DNA from: Coemansia sp. RSA 922
Taxonomy: Eukaryota; Kickxellomycota; Kickxellomycetes; Kickxellales; Kickxellaceae
Direction of reading: 5' to 3'
NCBI GenBank assembly: GCA_027577415.1
Contig: JANBQS010000152.1
Coordinates: 1 to 30,399, forward strand
DNA: 30,399 nt
The translations under genes and the position numbers were made by a program. This document shows positions 25,163 to 30,399 of the stretch, piece after piece. The notes under the pieces were generated by a model. The model worked only from the letters and a program-made list of their open reading frames with translations, did no database searches and was not told the DNA's origin. The first letter of the stretch is position 1. Every line of letters starts with the position of its first letter.

Positions 25163-26617
25163 ATGTCTTCTGGAGGATACAGTCACGGAAGTATGAGCGG
25201 TGAAGATGAAGGATCCATATCTTCTGTTTACTGCTCAGAATCGAGTCATATGCAAGGGTCGACATCTGTAGCGCTCTCTCGACCAAAGCGAGCACAAGTC
25301 AAAAACGCCTGTGTCAATTGTCAACGCGCATGTAAAAAATGCGATAACGCCCGACCATGTCAACGCTGTAGCAAGTACGATTTGGGAGATACCTGTGTGG
25401 ATTCTACTCGCAAGCCACGTAAAAAGGGTATTAAGCGAGGTCCCTACAAAAAGCGCAAACGCACCGACAGTAACTCGACACCTGGTCGAGCTTCGACCGC
25501 CTCTACACGCGCTATGGCTTTGACTGATCGCCCCTTGATTCCACCGCATTTGTTTGAGAAAGAGACGGTTGGTTCAGATACGTCGAAAGAAGAATTTTCA
25601 GGTTTGGTTCAACCGCCGCCTATTTCTAGTACCACTTCTGCCGTGAGCGATAGAGACCCGGGTCGGCCTACGGGCTTCCGACTACCTCCAATAGGATCAT
25701 TTGATCAGAGTCCGCCTCGACGCCTGCACCTAGCCAGTAACCTTATACCCACTATACGTGCACACAGTGAGCAGCCGCCGCCATTGTATAAGAGTCGGAG
25801 CGACTTTATCAGCATGGAAAGTACCACGAGACATCCTGCGTCGCCCCTGGGTTTGCTATCAGATGTAGCTATCAACTCCAATACCAGTCATATTCGACAA
25901 GGAAACGATGGACATATGAAGCCACCACTGGTCATGTCACATTCGATGCACAGTCTGAATACCAAACCGCGCTTTGACAGATACGTTTCCAGTACCAAAC
26001 ATATCCCAATATCGTCCTCGCGCTTCGACTGCACTTACCGCGTACCGCCTCGCATCCCCGATGACAAATACTCCGCTAGTCCCTGGGATAGTCCCAATCT
26101 AGCAAGCCAGTCCAACTACACGAGTAATAGGGAATCACCCGCCCTACCACGTAACCATGGATTTGATTCAGACGCTGATACACCAGTAAGAGCTGCCCGT
26201 GAGCAGACCCGCGAGATGGATTCATCGTGTGCTAACTCGGTGGCCGATGTACAAGTGCGCAGACTCTCCAGCCTACTCGATCGCACATCTATTAACCACC
26301 AGCCGCCACCTTCGTCTCATAACCATGCGTATACTCGTTATGGAGACTCCACGCGGCTCTCGCAGTGGGAGCACGGTCATAGGATAGCAGATAGCCATAA
26401 CGGATTAGACCAAACTAGTAACACTGGTATGGCCACGCCGCAGCCTGATATTCGTGGCGAACAACATTACGGAGCGGACCAAGCATGGCGTCCATGGGGA
26501 GATGTCGACCCTAATCATCTGCCTGTCGTTGCCTCAATAGCAGACGGTTGTAAGGATGTACCAGTGGCAGCTACTCTCAGTCAGCACAAAAAGTCGCTCT
26601 CAGATTATAAGCTCTAA
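25163..26617 (+). CDS. Zn(II)2Cys6 zinc-cluster transcription factor (484 aa)
   Basis: The first ATG gives MSSGGYSHG. The zinc cluster is C50-x2-C53-x6-C60-x5-C66-x2-C69-x8-C78, a standard Zn2Cys6 spacing, with an extra Cys at 57. A strongly basic segment ending RGPYKKRKRT follows immediately (about 82-100) and probably gives DNA contacts and nuclear import. This class binds DNA in the nucleus; targets cannot be told. The remaining ~380 residues are Ser/Pro-rich and appear disordered, without the large fungal-specific middle homology domain found in many zinc-cluster regulators. There is no intron. It lies in the same direction as the MDC1-like gene, 581 bp downstream of it. A 22-bp tandem duplication in the leader could affect translation. 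Confidence 0.9.
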   Translation: MSSGGYSHGSMSGEDEGSISSVYCSESSHMQGSTSVALSRPKRAQVKNACVNCQRACKKCDNARPCQRCSKYDLGDTCVDSTRKPRKKGIKRGPYKKRKRTDSNSTPGRASTASTRAMALTDRPLIPPHLFEKETVGSDTSKEEFSGLVQPPPISSTTSAVSDRDPGRPTGFRLPPIGSFDQSPPRRLHLASNLIPTIRAHSEQPPPLYKSRSDFISMESTTRHPASPLGLLSDVAINSNTSHIRQGNDGHMKPPLVMSHSMHSLNTKPRFDRYVSSTKHIPISSSRFDCTYRVPPRIPDDKYSASPWDSPNLASQSNYTSNRESPALPRNHGFDSDADTPVRAAREQTREMDSSCANSVADVQVRRLSSLLDRTSINHQPPPSSHNHAYTRYGDSTRLSQWEHGHRIADSHNGLDQTSNTGMATPQPDIRGEQHYGADQAWRPWGDVDPNHLPVVASIADGCKDVPVAATLSQHKKSLSDYKL

Positions 26618-27262
26618 AGCTATATGGATAAATGAACTTTGTTATAAAAAATTAATTGAGATGTTTTTGAAATAATCAATGTGCCATTTGTAAATTCATC
26701 AGCATAGTTTTTTTGCCTTCAAATCGAATTAGCAATGTGACCTGCTGCCAACCTCTTTTCCACTAAAATAAAAAAAAAATGGATGATACTGAATGATTGC
26801 AAAAAAAGCAGGAAGTAGGATGGCATCGTTGAGCTTGCTGCCGCAGCTTGCTCGCATTCAAGAACCAGACACGTGGGTATTCAGAGTGCTGCGCACTGCC
26901 CAGTGCTGAAGATGCAGTCTAGATAGCGAAGTGCTGTGCTTTTTTCTTAGGAGACAAATTCAAAGCGAATCTGGGTTTCTTTTTACCCTACACTGTACAC
27001 GTGGTCTTTGAAACATCCTTTTGAACCTTTGTAGGACGTCTTTCTGTTGCTTTCAGTCAACAAGAAATTCAACACATGACCGGCTGCAAAAAAAATTGGT
27101 GGTGGGGGATGTTGACTGGAGGAGGAAACGAGAGGAAACATTCTTTTATAAAAAGAGGTGGGCCTCCATCTGTGTTTTTTTTCCTCTCGTTGTTCATCAC
27201 ATTCATCTTCTAAAAGCAGACATCAAATAGCTCTCTCGAAGAAAAGTACTTTTTTTTCCAAA
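26618..27262. other. Intergenic region, AT-rich with homopolymer runs
   Basis: It holds A-runs near 26770-26778 and 26800-26806, a CACGTG box at 26871-26876 and another ACACGTGG near 26997-27003. The octamer CTTTGAAA (27006-27013) is followed by CCTTTGTAGGACGTC. A TATA-like TTTTATAAAA (27144-27153) lies about 110 bp before the start at 27263. No coding sequence was supported. Confidence 0.5.
27144..27153 (+). promoter_or_regulatory. TATA-like element upstream of the 130-aa gene
   Basis: TTTTATAAAA lies 110 bp before the ATG at 27263 and is followed by a T/C-rich leader. Position and sequence fit a fungal TATA box; there is no direct evidence of use. Confidence 0.4.
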
Positions 27263-27655
27263 ATGCCAGTGCCTCACTCTTCAGTCGACAATACTACATC
27301 CAATGAAGAGGTCATCCTATATAGTACAGATGCAAATAAAGCTTCATCTATCTCAAAGCTTTTATCCGCATTCACAGGAATAAAATCACGCGTTGCTAAA
27401 CTAGGTAATGGCAATGAAGCTGATCCTTCCAAGGTAGCTGATATATATCTTGAATACTATGTGGATGGAGAACACCAAAAAGAGAAGATTCGTTCGGATA
27501 TCTTCGATCGGCTAGAGTTTTATAGGAAAGGTCTAATAGGCGTCGACCTGATGTATGCTGGAACTACGTGTCCAGTGCTCGAAGCCAAGCGTGATATATT
27601 CATTTCCGCTAATGATGTCACGAAGGTTCCTGAACAATCGCAAATGAGCCAGTAG
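27263..27655 (+). CDS. Small uncharacterised protein (130 aa), possibly ubiquitin-like
   Basis: The first ATG gives MPVPHSSVDN, with context CAAAATGCC after a pyrimidine-rich leader. The N-terminal ~50 residues look flexible. Residues ~58-120 have an alpha/beta pattern: strand DIYLEYYVDG, helix KIRSDIFDRLEFYRKG, strand VDLMYAG, and a final strand DIFISANDV. The helix-then-'hydrophobic-YxG' arrangement resembles the small proteins at 1626 and 13222, so a beta-grasp fold is possible, but similarity is weak. There is no GlyGly tail, signal peptide or membrane segment. It converges on the GTPBP1-like gene, with 198 bp between the stops. Confidence 0.55.
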   Translation: MPVPHSSVDNTTSNEEVILYSTDANKASSISKLLSAFTGIKSRVAKLGNGNEADPSKVADIYLEYYVDGEHQKEKIRSDIFDRLEFYRKGLIGVDLMYAGTTCPVLEAKRDIFISANDVTKVPEQSQMSQ

Positions 27656-27853
27656 TGGATACTTTCAATTTACAACACTCCGAGTGCGCTATATCCATCC
27701 ATGGCTTCAAGTATTTCAAGTGCTCTTAATTTTTTGTTTAAAACAAATATTGGGGGTTTTTTTTAGTAAACTACCTTTACTTGATAATAAAGGTGAAATT
27801 TAATATTTTATAAATAAGAAAATTCTGCGATGGATGTCAAATGTGCTTTTTTT

Positions 27854-30088
27854 TTAACTCTTCAATGGGAGCTTTGGAACCTTTTTGGTCCCAGCAGAAG
27901 AGTCTGTAGTTGCCCTAGCAGCTGCCGCATTAGCAGCGCTGGCTGCCTTATGACGAACGCCCTCGTTAAATACCTTTAGCGAGCGATGGTCAAACAGCAT
28001 AGTACCCTTTGTAGCCTTGCTAACCGCCTCGAATTCCTCAGCCTTGCTCAATACCCTTAACACCTTACCCACACCCTTGGTACGCCCCTCGCGGAATATC
28101 AGACGCGTACCTTCAGTGAGATACTCAGGGTGACGAATAAACTGGAACACAACACGAGCGCGGTCACCCGTACGCAACGTCTCCGAACTGCCATCAGCTT
28201 GCTCAATAGACAGTACACGAGCGGTTTGGCGAACTGAGCCGCAGTGAACCATGGCCTGGTATTTCGACGAGATGGTGGTCGAGTGGTAGAGTACAACTAC
28301 CTCAGCTTCAAACGTCTTGGACGAAAATGGCTCCTCTGAGTGCTGCTCACTCCTACCAAGCAGTACCATGCCCTTGCGTACTTGCGAGCGCGTAATTTTC
28401 TTGAGCCACAGTGACACGCTCTGCCCAGTGTAAGCGGCCTGGGCATCGACTCGCTTGCGCTGGATGGTGCGTACGGCAGTTTGCAAAAAGTGGCCGTTGT
28501 AGTCGGGTCCCAGCCACACGGGGTCGCCAGGCTTTAGCGTACCGCTTGCAACAACGCCAGAGACAATTGTGCCGACAAACGGCACGACGAATATCTCGCT
28601 AATGTCAAACTGCATATTTGCCTGTGCCCCACCTGCCGCTGGCCCCACCACCTTCTTGCCCTTGTCAACAGCCTTACCCTTGGAAGCTGCAGTATCGCCA
28701 CTATCCTGAGCCGGCGTAGAGACAGGAGCACTGAAGCAGCGGTTAAGTGGCAACACGTTGAGGAAGGTCTGCAGACTGTCAATTCCCTCGCCAGTGACAT
28801 TGCTGATCTGGAAGATGGGACATACACGCTGGCCGACGAAGCGAGATGCCGCCATAAGCACCGAGTTACGGTCGCGGATAGCAATAGGAAGCTTGCGGCA
28901 CCCCGAGCTGCGCAAGACCTTGGTCAGCTGCTTGATAGTGCCATCGAGTACGTTGGGTGGACACATGTCGATTTTGGTAATAACGACAAACACGGGGATT
29001 CCCAGCGCCAATGCCAGACCAAGATGCTCTTTGGCCATGCCGCTGAGCCCGGCATTAGCAGCAACCATCAGCATGACGTAGTCGGGAGCACCGCCAGCCA
29101 TGCCAAACACCGTAGTCTTGAGATACTTTTCGTGACCAGCCAAGTCCAAGAACGAGATTAGCTTCGAGGAGCGCTCGCAAACTGCGTCCCAGCTCACCTT
29201 GCGATTGGGGTCGGTGTGCCTGACAGGGGCGCCCGTGGTCTTATCAAAGCCCAGGATCTCTAGCCCGACTGACGACGTGCGGCCAGACTCGATTTCGTGT
29301 TGGTGGCGGAAGAGTGCCACACGCGCCTTGCCACGTCCGTCGTCCAGGCGGCCCTGCGTGAGTACGCCCAGCATAGTGCTCTTGCCAGCGTCGACATTGC
29401 CAACCACCGCAACGCGCACCTCGAGTATCTGCTCAACGCCATCGGGCTTGCGACGAATCAAGTAGTAGACCGTACGGCCCTTCACCGAGCTTGGAACAGC
29501 TGGAGTCGGCATATCCTTTTCCTGCTCAATGGCATTGGCCGCCTTTGCCTGGCCTGCTCGCTTGGACTTCGCTGCTGGCGTCGACTCGGTCTGAGCCAAG
29601 GAAAACTCGCGAGCAAAGGTCTTTTCGAATTGCAAAGCTGCTGCTGGAGCCCCAGTGTCAACAAGCAACTGGACAAACGAGGCGACCTGAGGCATCTGTA
29701 CGACCTTGGTAAGCGTGGCTGTTACTTTGGCAACGTCATCATCGGTGAGGTCCATAGAGGAGCCATCGGCCTCTAGTCCTATTTCAAACATAACCTCGCC
29801 ACGGTCCTCGGTTAGCCGTCGATCAAGAAGGTCGGCCAAGAACTTTGCATCTTCGGCGTTGTCGTCAAATTTGGTCAAGCGCTGCTTCAGGGTCCGCGTA
29901 GAGGCAGTGGGAGAGTCAGCAGGGTCGGCAGAATTAGTGGCTGGGTCGCTGCAAGGGCTGCATTCGTTCACCTTGTCGACCAAAGAGTCGAAAAGAGAGG
30001 TGTCGATCGAGTACTTTGCAGCTGTCCCTGCTGCGTTGTCGTTTGTAATATCCATAGAAGATATCCGGTATCCGAGCTTGTCCGTCAT
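27854..30088 (-). CDS. GTPBP1/GTPBP2-family translational GTPase (744 aa)
   Basis: The start is ATG 30088 (MTDKLGYRISSMDITND); a second in-frame Met lies 11 codons on. The N-terminal ~220 residues are variable. The G domain contains the P-loop GNVDAGKST (230-238, K236), DLAGHEKY (D315, H319), TKID (371-374) and the G5-like ISNVTGEG. Between them, the GRTSSVGLEILGFD segment is characteristic of GTPBP1/GP-1 rather than EF-1A, eRF3 or Hbs1. An EF-Tu-like domain II follows (FVVPFVGTIVSGVVASGTLKPGD), then a domain III (HPEYLTEGTRLIFREGRTKGVG). An Ala/Lys-rich tail ends KLPLKS. In animals this family binds aminoacyl-tRNA, acts on stalled ribosomes and links to exosome-mediated mRNA decay. It is cytosolic, intronless and absent from budding yeast as far as I know. 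Confidence 0.94.
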   Translation of the reverse strand: MTDKLGYRISSMDITNDNAAGTAAKYSIDTSLFDSLVDKVNECSPCSDPATNSADPADSPTASTRTLKQRLTKFDDNAEDAKFLADLLDRRLTEDRGEVMFEIGLEADGSSMDLTDDDVAKVTATLTKVVQMPQVASFVQLLVDTGAPAAALQFEKTFAREFSLAQTESTPAAKSKRAGQAKAANAIEQEKDMPTPAVPSSVKGRTVYYLIRRKPDGVEQILEVRVAVVGNVDAGKSTMLGVLTQGRLDDGRGKARVALFRHQHEIESGRTSSVGLEILGFDKTTGAPVRHTDPNRKVSWDAVCERSSKLISFLDLAGHEKYLKTTVFGMAGGAPDYVMLMVAANAGLSGMAKEHLGLALALGIPVFVVITKIDMCPPNVLDGTIKQLTKVLRSSGCRKLPIAIRDRNSVLMAASRFVGQRVCPIFQISNVTGEGIDSLQTFLNVLPLNRCFSAPVSTPAQDSGDTAASKGKAVDKGKKVVGPAAGGAQANMQFDISEIFVVPFVGTIVSGVVASGTLKPGDPVWLGPDYNGHFLQTAVRTIQRKRVDAQAAYTGQSVSLWLKKITRSQVRKGMVLLGRSEQHSEEPFSSKTFEAEVVVLYHSTTISSKYQAMVHCGSVRQTARVLSIEQADGSSETLRTGDRARVVFQFIRHPEYLTEGTRLIFREGRTKGVGKVLRVLSKAEEFEAVSKATKGTMLFDHRSLKVFNEGVRHKAASAANAAAARATTDSSAGTKKVPKLPLKS

Positions 30089-30399
30089 ATTTGGAAGAGA
30101 AAAAATAATGTGACAAGAATAAAGGGAAAAAAAAACTTACAAAATCGCAAAGTGCATAAGAATAAAGTGGAGAAGAAGTAATGCGGAGCAGGGCATTGGA
30201 CAAGAGGTGATGGAGGTTGGGAAAAGGAGGGGGCCTGGAGTGCGCTTAAAGAACAAAAAGGTGGATTGTTTCGCTTAAAGGACAAAATGTTAGTCTCGAA
30301 AGCGGCAATGGAGGATTGGGATTGCTTTTTAAACAAGACGACAAAGGCTGCCAAAGTGTAAAAGTGTTTTATGAGTTGGGCGTGAAGGACAATACTGCG
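30089..30399 (-). promoter_or_regulatory. Promoter/5' leader of the GTPBP1-like gene
   Basis: Reading leftwards from the window end, this is pyrimidine-rich on the coding strand, with CT-rich tracts (30110-30245). The sequence CGCTTAAAGAACAAAA (30243-30258) recurs as CGCTTAAAGGACAAAA at 30271-30286, a 28-bp-spaced direct repeat. Its 89-codon open frame starts at a non-ATG codon and is rejected as a gene. No other gene was seen. Confidence 0.5.

Noticed and set aside
27854..30088. Assignment of the GTPase as EF-1A, eRF3 or Hbs1
   Set aside because: The GRTSSVGLEILGFD switch region and long N-terminus match the GTPBP1/GTPBP2 group, and the EF-1A KNMITG-type segment is absent.
30085..30354. 89-codon minus-strand ORF with hydrophobic stretches, suggesting a membrane protein
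   Set aside because: It starts at TTG and coincides with the CT-rich promoter/leader of the GTPBP1-like gene. The Phe/Leu/Ser-rich translation is what a pyrimidine tract gives.
1..30399. tRNA or rRNA genes
   Set aside because: I looked for the GGTTCGAATC-type T-loop and paired arms in the intergenic regions and saw none. No rRNA-like conserved text was seen. A covariance-model scan would be decisive.

Overview
This window looks like nuclear DNA from a gene-dense, intron-poor, early-diverging fungus. That placement is inference. It rests on a Zn2Cys6 zinc-cluster regulator, a PalA/Rim20/ALIX-type BRO1 protein, a GTPBP1-type GTPase and an MDC1-like checkpoint mediator, two of which are absent from budding yeast. 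Only one coding intron is visible (83 nt), and two F-box-like genes are lineage-type paralogues. A Kickxellomycotina/Zoopagomycota fungus would fit, but nothing here proves it. I see no rRNA, tRNA or CRISPR array.

Left end (1-3,390): AT-rich and accessory-like. Two broken stretches read as relics of a Fanzor (eukaryotic TnpB-like) RNA-guided nuclease/transposase. One holds a TDTDGV-type block (about 85-560). The other holds a CPVC zinc ribbon and a decayed RuvC-III NRD motif (about 2,660-3,385). An intact 88-codon gene with a ubiquitin-like pattern lies between them.

3,398-8,554: two conserved genes, divergently transcribed from a 298-bp gap. They are a BRO1-domain protein (pH signalling/ESCRT) and AMP deaminase.

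8,702-17,500: a lineage-specific island. It has three F-box-like genes; two of them encode exactly 558 residues each, are clear paralogues and face each other. Between those two is a 166-residue protein with a ubiquitin-like domain ending in GG, followed by a Cys/His-rich basic tail. A second small unknown protein and two doubtful small ORFs follow.

17,664-26,617: three genes in one direction. They are signal peptide peptidase (intramembrane aspartyl protease); a 1,714-residue protein with an FHA-like N-terminus, a TQ-repeat/disordered middle and MDC1-type tandem BRCTs; and a Zn2Cys6 regulator.

27,263-30,088: a 130-residue unknown protein, convergent with a GTPBP1/2-family GTPase. The right end is the promoter region of that GTPase.

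The strongest discovery candidate is the MDC1-like gene. It keeps the BRCT residues that in human MDC1 read phospho-H2AX, including the arginine that contacts the free carboxyl end, while its FHA pThr-binding residues appear lost and its second BRCT is split by about 220 residues. The second candidate is the F-box plus ubiquitin-like-protein island.
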